This document shows positions 1-5,424 of a DNA stretch of 5,930 nt, piece by piece. The notes beneath the pieces were generated by a model. It made no database searches, had not been told where the DNA came from, and saw nothing but the letters and a program-made list of their open reading frames with translations. The position numbers were made by a program, and so were the translations under genes. Numbering within the stretch: the stretch's first letter is position 1; every line of letters starts with the position of its first letter. This stretch comes from Rudanella sp. (GTDB lineage Bacteria > Bacteroidota > Bacteroidia > Cytophagales > Spirosomataceae), in assembly GCA_026785985.1 (NCBI GenBank), contig JAJAYX010000711.1:1-5930 (forward strand). The letters run 5' to 3'.

Positions 1-383
1 GCATCATGACGTTTGAAAAGGGCTTCGTCAGATGGGTTTTCCGGCACACTTTTTAGCTTTGCAGCCGCTTCGTCCGACATGAGATGGCCTCCCTGTTCGC
101 CTTTTTCCATCACTTTTGGGTCAACATCCCATCCCTGTGTACCACCGTAGTTATCGTCTTTGGAAAGTTCGGGCTTGCCTTCACCAATGCTTGCTTCGCG
201 GGTTGCCTGCGTGGTTGCCATGTTACCGGCTTCCATGTCCATACCCGATGTTGAGTCTTTATAGACATTTGTGCCAACACCCTCCGATTCTCGACCGAAG
301 TCAGAATCGCCGTGCTGATTAGGGTCTGTCGAGTAGAACTCGCTATCGACCGTTTCTGGATCAAATTGTGATTTGGTAGCCAT
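1..383 (-). CDS. Acidic, glycine-rich hypothetical protein (C-terminus outside the window)
   Basis: I do not recognise this gene. From the ATG at 381-383 the frame stays open leftward for 127 codons to the window edge, so the C-terminus is missing. The protein starts MATKSQFDPETVDSEFYSTD and is very hydrophilic, rich in Asp, Glu, Gly, Ser, Thr and Asn, with almost no hydrophobic stretches. It has no signal peptide, membrane segment or cysteine motif, so the visible part is probably cytoplasmic and largely disordered. A locally repeated flavour (acidic patch, Gly, Met) appears around residues 47-55 (GMDMEAGNM). It lies 54 bp downstream of the XRE regulator on the same strand and may be co-transcribed with it, although no convincing separate promoter or terminator was seen in the gap. 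The absence of stops and the balanced codon use support a real gene over the overlapping frames. Function unknown; a stress-related or structural role would be a guess. Confidence 0.72.
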   Translation of the reverse strand, partial: MATKSQFDPETVDSEFYSTDPNQHGDSDFGRESEGVGTNVYKDSTSGMDMEAGNMATTQATREASIGEGKPELSKDDNYGGTQGWDVDPKVMEKGEQGGHLMSDEAAAKLKSVPENPSDEALFKRHD

Positions 384-437
384 AACGTTGGAGTAATTTG
401 TAAGTATAACACGGCCCCATAAATCAATGTTTGAAAT

Positions 438-815
438 TTAATTAGTACGCTCAAGTCGGGCCGTTCTGAGTTCAGCCCGCAAATCGTCCGTCGTTTGTTG
501 AAGAAGCCTGACGCGCTCGTTGAGTTGAAACAGCAAAAATTCCATGTTTCGCATTCGCTCTTCAGTCGTCACGGCCGCTGATGGAGATTGAGGCATCGAC
601 CGGAACATCAACCCCTCTCCCCGAATCAGCCAATCGCCGTTGACGTGCGGAAAAGCCACCAGAATTTTTTCCAGTGTGTCATAACGCGGTTTCATCCGGC
701 CGTGCAAAACATGGTAAACTTTTTCGCCCCGGTGCTCGCCCAATTGTCGGGCAAACTCCAGAACGCTAATGTCGAGGGCTTCGATGAGTTGCTGTAGGCG
801 GAGATGAATGGTCAT
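438..815 (-). CDS. XRE/CI-like helix-turn-helix transcriptional regulator with C-terminal coiled coil
   Basis: Predicted small cytoplasmic DNA-binding regulator of 125 residues. Residues about 5-60 form the helix-turn-helix domain (LRLQQLIEALDISVLEFARQ, then the recognition region around EKVYHVLHGRMKP). It ends in FPHVNGDWLIRGEGLMF (residues 55-71), a tail typical of Bacteroidota phage-repressor-like XRE proteins. Residues about 84-121 are a heptad-rich, charged coiled coil that probably mediates dimerisation. There is no S24 peptidase domain, so LexA/CI-style self-cleavage is not expected. I chose the ATG at 813-815. The frame extends 17 codons further upstream to 866, but that stretch is unlike the family and would cover the likely promoter. 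The gene faces away from the unknown/nuclease gene pair, so by analogy with phage immunity regions it may repress that pair and itself. This target is inferred from layout only. Confidence 0.85.
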   Translation of the reverse strand: MTIHLRLQQLIEALDISVLEFARQLGEHRGEKVYHVLHGRMKPRYDTLEKILVAFPHVNGDWLIRGEGLMFRSMPQSPSAAVTTEERMRNMEFLLFQLNERVRLLQQTTDDLRAELRTARLERTN

Positions 816-830
816 GGTATAAGCGGGCAG

Positions 831-850
831 TATGTACGCAAAACTATGTA
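831..850 (-). promoter_or_regulatory. Probable promoter -7 element and direct repeats upstream of the XRE regulator
   Basis: On the minus strand TAGTTTTG (839-846) matches the Bacteroidota -7 consensus TAnnTTTG in full. It would place transcription start near 831, giving a leader of about 15 nt before the ATG at 815. The hexamer TACATA (minus strand) occurs at 845-850 and again at 831-836, 14 bp apart start to start, partly overlapping the -7 box and the expected start site. That placement would suit autorepression. No good -33 TTG/TTTG box lies at the right distance, so the promoter call is moderate and the operator call is speculative. Confidence 0.4.
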
Positions 851-924
851 AAATTTGAAATCTCATTAAATGGCCGTCCGGGGCCGGTTTCCGTAGAAAT
901 TATTTTAGTCTATACAAGCGTTTT

Positions 925-951
925 AAGCCCAAAAAGAGCTTTTTTTGGCTT
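925..951. repeat. AT-rich inverted repeat in the divergent control region
   Basis: The arms AAGCC-CAAAAAG and CTTTTTTTGGCTT pair around a two-base centre, with one mismatch and one extra base. The core AAAAAG-AG-CTTTTT is perfect. It lies in the 292 bp between the divergent regulator and the unknown/nuclease genes, upstream of the proposed rightward promoter. It could be a regulator binding site or a bidirectional terminator-like hairpin. The sequence alone does not decide between them. Confidence 0.35.
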
Positions 952-996
952 TATTGACAGTTCTTGTTTCGAGCCAAACTTTATGAGTCAGCGGGC

Positions 997-1026
997 TTGT
1001 AAATTACAATAAACTGTGTATTTTTA
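997..1026 (+). promoter_or_regulatory. Candidate Bacteroidota-type promoter for the unknown/nuclease gene pair
   Basis: TTG at 997-999 is followed after 19 nt by TATTTTTA (1019-1026), which matches TAnnTTTG except for the last base. Spacing and sequence fit the primary Bacteroidota sigma factor. Transcription would start near 1033, giving a leader of about 75 nt to the ATG at 1108. This leader would contain the GC hairpin at 1060-1079. No experimental support. Confidence 0.4.
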
Positions 1027-1059
1027 CCTGTTAAACGAGCACTCCCTCAAAAGGCAAAA

Positions 1060-1079
1060 GGGGCCGCAATGTGGGCCCC
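1060..1079 (+). promoter_or_regulatory. GC-rich leader hairpin enclosing an unlikely ATG
   Basis: GGGGCC (1060-1065) can pair fully with GGCCCC (1074-1079) around an 8-nt loop. The loop contains the upstream in-frame ATG at 1069-1071. An AUG held in a strong hairpin loop is a poor start site, which is one reason for starting the next gene at 1108. The hairpin might also tune translation of the downstream genes. It has no U-run, so it is not a normal intrinsic terminator. Confidence 0.3.
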
Positions 1080-1107
1080 CTGCTTGAACAGTAAACAACA
1101 AATACTA

Positions 1108-1812
1108 ATGAACATGCAAAACAAAAGCATCGCGGAGACAAATCAAAATGGTTTGGTCACTAAACCGGATCAAAAAATCAACGAGCCGGGCCAACGCTTG
1201 GTGATAGGCGAAGTCGTCAATCGGTACAAATATCTGGAGGGTCATCCGCGCCAATATCGCTTCGATGCCAAGGAAGGCGTGTTCAATATCAACGGCTCTG
1301 AGAAGCTCGGCCGCACGCTCACCTTCCAACCCGTTGCCTGGCGAATCTTCACCGACAACATCCTGAACATGGGCACTAAAAACTGGGCAGAACTCTTTTT
1401 CATCGACGAAAAAAATTGTGTGTCGGCAGTGCTGTTTCACGGTTATTCGGTAGACAATATTTTCCGCCTGATCGAGCCACTCTACTACGACGACATAACC
1501 CTGGCCGATGTGGTGATTACGGCCGTGGCCGAAAAGAAGGAGAACACCGCGCGGGTGGCCCCGCAAGTTCAACCAAAGGGCGTGTATTATATCGCCAATT
1601 TCTCCTACAAACTTGGCGAACCCGCCCGAACTGCGGAACTCAAGCAGTATGCTCAGGATGTAAAGGTGTTCCGCCAGGAAACTTTGACCGACATCGCCAA
1701 CATCAAAACGGCCTATAATTACTATAATCCCTTTTACAATGACGATCCGACGTTTTCGACAGCCGACAGCCAACAGACTTTGCTAACTGTTTCCGCTGGA
1801 AATGTTGAATAA
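1108..1812 (+). CDS. Hypothetical protein, partner of the RecE-like nuclease
   Basis: I do not recognise this 235-residue protein. No signal peptide, membrane segment or catalytic motif is evident, so it is probably a soluble cytoplasmic protein. Residues about 1-28 are polar and probably flexible. The middle (about 30-165) alternates short hydrophobic strands with charged turns: QRLVIGEVVNRYKYL, TLTFQPVAWRIFTDNIL, WAELFFIDEKNCVSAVLFHG, LADVVITAVAE, GVYYIANFSYKL. That pattern is compatible with a beta-rich, possibly OB-like fold. The tail is rich in Tyr, Asn and Asp (YNYYNPFYNDD). It is the first gene of a rightward pair, 32 bp before a RecE-like nuclease. Phage exonucleases often travel with an ssDNA-binding or annealing protein, so that role is a reasonable but unproven guess; RecT motifs were not seen. 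The start at 1108 is preferred because an A-rich leader precedes it and the extra codons from 1069 overlap a GC hairpin. The ATG at 1114 is also possible. Confidence 0.8.
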   Translation: MNMQNKSIAETNQNGLVTKPDQKINEPGQRLVIGEVVNRYKYLEGHPRQYRFDAKEGVFNINGSEKLGRTLTFQPVAWRIFTDNILNMGTKNWAELFFIDEKNCVSAVLFHGYSVDNIFRLIEPLYYDDITLADVVITAVAEKKENTARVAPQVQPKGVYYIANFSYKLGEPARTAELKQYAQDVKVFRQETLTDIANIKTAYNYYNPFYNDDPTFSTADSQQTLLTVSAGNVE

Positions 1813-1826
1813 TCGCTGTTGGCTGT
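1766..1826 (+). repeat. Nested inverted repeat across the junction of the unknown and nuclease genes
   Basis: ACAGCCAACAG (1766-1776) and CTGTTGGCTGT (1816-1826) form a perfect 11-bp stem spanning the stop codon at 1810-1812. Inside the 39-nt loop, TTTCC (1790-1794) pairs with GGAAA (1798-1802) around a 3-nt loop, and AAC/GTT (1785-1787/1804-1806) extends that inner stem. The right arm is followed by a short T-rich stretch (TTATTA) and then the nuclease ATG at 1845. It might act as a partial terminator or an mRNA processing or stabilising element that lowers nuclease expression relative to its partner. It may also be chance. Confidence 0.35.
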
Positions 1827-1844
1827 TTATTACTCACTGAAATT

Positions 1845-2585
1845 ATGCTCACTCAACAAACCTATAAAACACCCTCGCTCCTGTTGCCGTCGGGCGATTA
1901 CCGAGCCATTCCGCGTGTGTCTAATTCAGACCTAACCCGCCTGAAAGAAGAGCACCTCGGCTTTAGCAATACGTCGGCGCGGTTTGCCACCGAACAAACC
2001 CGAACGTTTGGCAAGGCGTTTCATCAGCACCTGCTCGAACCCGAAACGCTCGGAACCGTGATGCAACAACTCATGCCCGATATGCTGTCAGCCAGTCAGT
2101 TAGATTCGCGTTTAGCACCTAAACAGTCGGAGCAGTTGGGCTATCTGATGGAAACTGTTCGGAAAGACGGGTTCTGTCGGCGGTATTTGCGGCAATCCGA
2201 AAAAGTGCGCGTGGTGTTGTTCAATGAACCCACAAGCGGGGTGGCCTGCAAAGCCCGACTCGATTTGGTGTATACCAGCCCAAAGCGGCAGAGTGCGCTG
2301 GTGCTGGATTTTAAAACAACCTCGGCCCGCACTCAATCGCAATTCCTGCAGAGTTGCTACGACTATGACTACGACCGACAGGCCGCTTTTTACCTCGACA
2401 GCCTTCGCTGCGCGGGCAATGAGTGGGCCGACACGCGCCGGTTTCGGTTTGTGTTTGTGGGCGTTATGAAACAGAACCCCCACCGTTTGTTTGCCGTTGA
2501 TGCGACTTCCATTCCGAATTTTCTGGACTATGGCCGTAAAAAGTACCGCTTCTGGCTTCGGAAGTGGCAGGATCAACAAGACTAA
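1845..2585 (+). CDS. RecE-like PD-(D/E)xK exonuclease (exodeoxyribonuclease VIII-type domain)
   Basis: Predicted metal-dependent DNA nuclease of 246 residues, soluble and cytoplasmic, related to the C-terminal nuclease domain of RecE and to phage PDDEXK exonucleases. Visible family features, in order: SNSDL at 26-30 (the 'SnSdL' motif of RecE-type proteins), GKAFHQHLLEPE at 56-67 with likely catalytic His60, CKARLDLV at 135-142 with metal-binding Asp140, LDFKTT at 154-159 giving the D-x-K pair Asp155/Lys157, and QAAFY at 179-183, the QxxxY motif shared with RecB-family nucleases. The complete set suggests an active enzyme. Such nucleases resect double-stranded ends to produce single strands for annealing or recombination. 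Its length matches stand-alone phage versions rather than the much longer E. coli RecE. It follows the unrecognised partner gene by 32 bp, probably in one transcript controlled by the divergent XRE regulator. The start is supported by the ATG just before the conserved N-terminal region. Confidence 0.85.
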   Translation: MLTQQTYKTPSLLLPSGDYRAIPRVSNSDLTRLKEEHLGFSNTSARFATEQTRTFGKAFHQHLLEPETLGTVMQQLMPDMLSASQLDSRLAPKQSEQLGYLMETVRKDGFCRRYLRQSEKVRVVLFNEPTSGVACKARLDLVYTSPKRQSALVLDFKTTSARTQSQFLQSCYDYDYDRQAAFYLDSLRCAGNEWADTRRFRFVFVGVMKQNPHRLFAVDATSIPNFLDYGRKKYRFWLRKWQDQQD

Positions 2586-2774
2586 GACGTTATAGAAATT
2601 TTCGCGATTGAACCGCTCATCGCCAGCACTCTGACCGTGCTGACGGTGTCGCCCCCCGGCTCTGCATTACAATTGGGGCATCAATAGGCTGGCCTCCGTG
2701 CTGGGCTGGCATTGGGTATTTGGGTACTTCTTTCCTCACAGGCTGTAAGACTCTATATTACTCATGGTTTGTGA
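2586..2774 (+). pseudogene. Possible decayed N-terminal fragment of a LysE/RhtB-type exporter
   Basis: The 176 bp between the convergent nuclease and glycosyltransferase genes contain no intact gene. Read in the nuclease frame directly after its TAA, they give EIFAIEPLIASTLTVLTVSP, PGSALQLGHQ, a TAG at 2685-2687, then AGLRAGLALGIWVLLSSQAV, ending at a TGA (2772-2774). The order of a hydrophobic helix, a 'TPGP-like' turn, and 'RAGLALGI' recalls the start of LysE/RhtB amino-acid exporters. An ATA at 2592 sits where a Met would be expected. The spacing between the turn and RAG is shorter than in the family, so a deletion would also be needed. The similarity is from memory and is weak. The fragment overlaps the last bases of the convergent glycosyltransferase gene. 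Confidence 0.25.
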
Positions 2775-3712
2775 GCTAAAAACCCACTGCCAGTCTGTGT
2801 TTTAACGATCTCCTTTTTGATTCGCATTTTTTTGAAAAGCAGTCTCAACATGCTCTGCCGAATGCCAGGTAGCCATCTAAACAATGTCCTGACTATCAGT
2901 TGGTAAGCCCAGCCGTACAACGTTAGTATAACCGGAAACCCATACCGGGAGGTGGGCGTTAAGTTGGCCTCTCTGACATAATTAACCAAGGTTTTAAGAC
3001 CGGGAGTGGTGAAATATTCGCTGTGTTTCCAAACACCCGACGTGCTGTTGGCATACATGCGCTTGACCGTGAAAACGGCCGGATTATAGTGCATTGGCCC
3101 GTGCATTCCAACGGCAAAAAGCCAGTATATGTCGGAATAGTGGTTATTAGGAGCTACAGGTTTGAGGAACAGGTTAGTGTTCAGCACGCGTTCGCGATCA
3201 AAAATAGCCGTCATCGGAACGCCCATATTCCACAGCAAAAACCACCGCAAACTGCACCAGGGCGACCATATTCCCGACGATTGCCAGGCAGGAAGTTGAG
3301 CGATTTCGACTCGCCGGGGTTGCCTGAAAACTGAGTACAATGTCCCAAAACTTAGCCAGATAGACGGGTCTCGTTCAAAATCGGCCAACAATGTTGGTAT
3401 GTAATGCCGGGGGAAGGTATCGTCGTGAGGCATCCACATGAAATACTGCCCGGTGGCTTGTTTCATCAGTTCGTTGTAATGGGCAACCCAGCCGATACGA
3501 TCCGTAAAACGCAGAAACCGGATGCGGGAGTCGTAGCCAAATTCCTGCTCTAAAATGGTCAGCGTATCGTCGTCGCTATGCCGGTCGGAGAGTAGAATTT
3601 CGGCATCGGGCAGAGTGATATGCCGAATATTCTGCCGGATGATTCGCAAAAACCGCTTCGACCTATACAAAGGAATCGCTATCGTGATGCGGGGTTGGGC
3701 GGTGGTTCTCAT
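2762..3712 (-). CDS. Family 2 glycosyltransferase
   Basis: Predicted GT-A fold glycosyltransferase of 316 residues that would move a sugar from a nucleotide-sugar donor to a glycan or other acceptor at the cytoplasmic side of the membrane. Residues 9-17 (ITIAIPLYR) form the first Rossmann-like strand. LLSDRHSDDDT at 40-50 is the donor-binding region, with Asp43 and Asp47-49. MWMPHDDTF at 92-100 supplies the metal-binding DxD-type motif (HDD), in the usual place about 95 residues in. The family's later acidic residue may be Asp194 (HYSDIYW). A hydrophobic, partly basic C-terminal segment (about 257-290) could attach the enzyme to the membrane, but no clear transmembrane helix or signal peptide is present. 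The length is normal for the family. Its ATG overlaps the TGA of the FAD oxidoreductase gene (ATGA), so it is probably translated by coupling. Donor and acceptor cannot be read from the sequence. Surface-polysaccharide or glycolipid synthesis is the likely setting. Confidence 0.9.
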   Translation of the reverse strand: MRTTAQPRITIAIPLYRSKRFLRIIRQNIRHITLPDAEILLSDRHSDDDTLTILEQEFGYDSRIRFLRFTDRIGWVAHYNELMKQATGQYFMWMPHDDTFPRHYIPTLLADFERDPSIWLSFGTLYSVFRQPRRVEIAQLPAWQSSGIWSPWCSLRWFLLWNMGVPMTAIFDRERVLNTNLFLKPVAPNNHYSDIYWLFAVGMHGPMHYNPAVFTVKRMYANSTSGVWKHSEYFTTPGLKTLVNYVREANLTPTSRYGFPVILTLYGWAYQLIVRTLFRWLPGIRQSMLRLLFKKMRIKKEIVKTQTGSGFLAHKP

Positions 3713-4914
3713 AGCTGTTGCGCCAGTTGGTGGGCAAACAGCGGTGCCGTAGTCAGTTTGCCGGTATTGATGGAAAAATAGCCATCGAATGCCTCAATCC
3801 CAATTTGGTTGCGTTGGTGGAGCAAACTTTCGGGTTGGTCGATGTCAGTTTCGCCCCACGAAAAAATCACACCGGCACTTAAGTGTTGAATCTGAAACTG
3901 ATTCATTCCCGGTATCAACTCGTTCAACTCCCCCAACGCATCCTGAACCCACGGATGGTCAGTCAGCACTTGCTCCTCCCGACAAAATGGCTCCCACTCG
4001 GCGGGTGGTTGCAGCGCGTCTGACCACCCCCTCATGCAGGACGGATACCACGAAACATAGGTCAGGTCATTCTGATAGGTGACGATATCTCCGAATGGGC
4101 CCAATGCCACCGTGTATGATTGCATAGTCGCCAGTTCGGGCGGCAGTTGCCCCAACATTCTGAACTTCAACCGATAGACCCAGGGGCGGAGTGGCATAAT
4201 GCCCAGCGTGGCATCGACCGCCAACCGACTTGCCCACAAGCAGTTGACTACCAAACCACCCTCTGCCCGCCAGTCAGTTCCATCCGCTTGCGAACCTTTC
4301 ACGCAAAATCCAAACGAACTGCGTTCAACCGAATGAACAACACGATTACCCAAAAACTGAACACCACGGCGTTTTAGGGCATGGCGAAGAAGTTGCCGGA
4401 GCCTTTTTAGATTGATCGCAATTTCCTCCGTCGGGATGATTGATTGAATAATGGATGGATTTATCGGAGAATTGACCACTTGGGGAGAAGCCCACAGTTT
4501 TTGTGGACAACTGCCTACGTAATGAAACCCCGCATTCCGGTAGGTTTCATAAGCATTCTGAAGGGTTTGGTAATGGCTCAAAAGGGCGGCTTCTGAAACC
4601 ATAGACTGCTGATGAACAGCGTATTGAAAGGGTGACGACCGCAATGACGACCAATTGACCGGTCGCCCAACCCAATTTTCCACCAGCAGGCCGAAGTTCA
4701 TGGCTCCTTCCAGCATCAGGGCCGATGTCTGGAAACTATGGTCGTTGGCATACACAAAGCCTAAGTGAATCTTGCCCTCGTTGCGAAAACTGGTTCCGCT
4801 AAATGGCTCCTCGTCTTTGTCGATGAGTGTTACGGCATAGCCTTTGGCCGACAGCGACAATGCGCAGCTAATACCTTGGATACCAGCCCCCAGTATCAAC
4901 ACTCGTTCACGCAT
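3709..4914 (-). CDS. FAD-dependent oxidoreductase, DAO family
   Basis: Predicted flavoprotein of 401 residues resembling D-amino-acid oxidase/glycine-oxidase-type (DAO) enzymes, which oxidise an amine or hydroxyl group of a small substrate using FAD. The N-terminus is a typical dinucleotide-binding fold: VLILGAGIQG with Gly9, Gly11 and Gly14, then an acidic residue at the end of the second strand (Asp32 in LIDKD). NEGKIHLGFVYAND (45-58) is the conserved segment beside the flavin. GGLVVNCLWAS (219-229) matches the usual 'vVnaaG' strand, and GYFSINTGKLTTAPLFA (378-394) is the C-terminal flavin-contacting motif. There is no signal peptide or membrane segment, so it is probably cytoplasmic. It is the first gene of a two-gene unit with the glycosyltransferase (4-bp overlap), which points to modifying a sugar or glycan precursor rather than free amino-acid breakdown; this is inference. 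The start at 4914 is supported by MRERVLILGAG, which begins the first strand immediately. No convincing promoter was found upstream. Confidence 0.9.
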   Translation of the reverse strand: MRERVLILGAGIQGISCALSLSAKGYAVTLIDKDEEPFSGTSFRNEGKIHLGFVYANDHSFQTSALMLEGAMNFGLLVENWVGRPVNWSSLRSSPFQYAVHQQSMVSEAALLSHYQTLQNAYETYRNAGFHYVGSCPQKLWASPQVVNSPINPSIIQSIIPTEEIAINLKRLRQLLRHALKRRGVQFLGNRVVHSVERSSFGFCVKGSQADGTDWRAEGGLVVNCLWASRLAVDATLGIMPLRPWVYRLKFRMLGQLPPELATMQSYTVALGPFGDIVTYQNDLTYVSWYPSCMRGWSDALQPPAEWEPFCREEQVLTDHPWVQDALGELNELIPGMNQFQIQHLSAGVIFSWGETDIDQPESLLHQRNQIGIEAFDGYFSINTGKLTTAPLFAHQLAQQL

Positions 4915-4966
4915 AAATCAACGCCGTTATCGGTTAAAGAGGAATCTTTGATGTCTTGACGTTGGG

Positions 4967-5008
4967 CGATAAGTGGTAAACGATGAACGATAAGTGCTGA
5001 ACGATGAA
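4967..5008. repeat. Six 7-bp repeat units (YGNTRAR) arranged as two 21-bp copies
   Basis: The stretch divides exactly into six 7-bp units of the form YGNTRAR: CGATAAG, TGGTAAA, CGATGAA and then CGATAAG, TGCTGAA, CGATGAA. The second set of three repeats the first, giving two 21-bp copies (4967-4987 and 4988-5008) that differ at two positions. It lies in the 138-bp gap between the ABC-F gene and the FAD oxidoreductase gene. More units of the same family appear inverted just to the right (see the hairpin). It does not encode protein. Slipped-strand expansion is a plausible origin. Confidence 0.75.
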
Positions 5009-5050
5009 TAGTCGTGAGTCAGCAAACTCATCATTCAACACTTACTTATC
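4989..5050 (-). repeat. Long imperfect inverted repeat just after the ABC-F stop codon
   Basis: The left arm (4989-5007, 19 bp) is the reverse complement of the right arm (5028-5050, 23 bp) apart from a 4-base bulge and two substitutions, with a 20-nt loop. In RNA made leftward, as for the flanking genes, both substitutions become G-U wobble pairs. In rightward RNA they would be A-C mismatches. The structure begins three bases after the TAA at 5053-5055, so it may shape the 3' end of the ABC-F mRNA. No U-run follows, so a classic intrinsic terminator is unlikely. The arms are built from the same 7-bp units as the adjacent repeat. Confidence 0.55.
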
Positions 5051-5052
5051 TT

Positions 5053-5424
5053 TTATTTCAGCTTTCCTTCCAATTCTTCGGCTTCGAGCATGGCGGTTTC
5101 CCACTGATCCTGAAGCTGGTTGATTTCTTTTTTGACCCGATGGTACTCGTCGTTTTTGGCCTGCATCAACTTGTTATTGCCGTAGGTGGCCGGGTCGGCA
5201 AGTTCGGCTTCGAGTCGTTTTTTACGATCTTCGAGTTGGACAATTTTCGTTTCGGATTCTTCGGCTTGCTGAGTCAGTTTTTTCAATGTCCGTTGCCATT
5301 CTTTCCGTTCGTCGTCGCTGGCGCGGCCATTAGAGGGGGCTGTTACTGCCGTTTTTGGCGCAACAGCCGTGCCATTTGTGTTGCCTGCAACGGGCGATTT
5401 TGTAGTTGAAGCCTGCCCGCTGCC
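5053..5424 (-). pseudogene. C-terminal coiled-coil domain of the ABC-F protein, cut off by an in-frame TGA
   Basis: Downstream of the TGA at 5425-5427 the ABC-F reading frame stays open for 123 more codons to the TAA at 5053-5055. It gives a polar Ala/Thr/Ser/Pro linker (GSGQASTTKSPVAGNTNG and onward), then a charged coiled coil starting about DDERKEWQRTLKKLTQQ and ending LEAEELEGKLK. This is the usual C-terminal domain of Uup/YdiF/YheS-like ABC-F proteins, a two-helix coiled coil that contacts nucleic acid or the ribosome. It has no good start of its own: the first plausible internal start is TTG at 5284-5286. It most likely belonged to the upstream gene and is now unread, unless the stop is read through or is a sequence error. 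Confidence 0.7.

Noticed and set aside
110..454. A 114-codon minus-strand frame overlapping the left-edge gene
   Set aside because: The frame starting at 383 is open to the window edge with sensible protein composition, while this one overlaps both it and the end of the regulator gene and resembles nothing.
816..866. A 17-codon N-terminal extension of the regulator
   Set aside because: The extension covers the full TAnnTTTG match and is unlike the family N-terminus; MTIHLRLQQL is a normal beginning.
954..985. E. coli-like TTGACA with a TTTATG box downstream
   Set aside because: The spacer is 20 bp and the -10 match is poor; the Bacteroidota-type site at 997-1026 fits better.
1105..1773. A 222-codon open frame on the minus strand opposite the unknown gene
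   Set aside because: It lies wholly antisense to the better-supported rightward gene, has no family motifs, and its composition is what the codon bias of the plus-strand gene would produce.
2621..2645. Hairpin CAGCAC/GTGCTG as a terminator after the nuclease gene
   Set aside because: A 6-bp stem with a 7-nt loop exists, but no T-run follows on either strand, and it lies in sequence that may be decayed coding DNA.
4967..5050. CRISPR array
   Set aside because: Units are 7 bp, contiguous and without spacers, and no cas genes are present.
5014..5409. A 131-codon plus-strand frame rich in Phe and Leu
   Set aside because: It is antisense to the ABC-F coiled coil. The Phe/Leu richness is the complement of Lys/Glu-rich codons, not a membrane protein.
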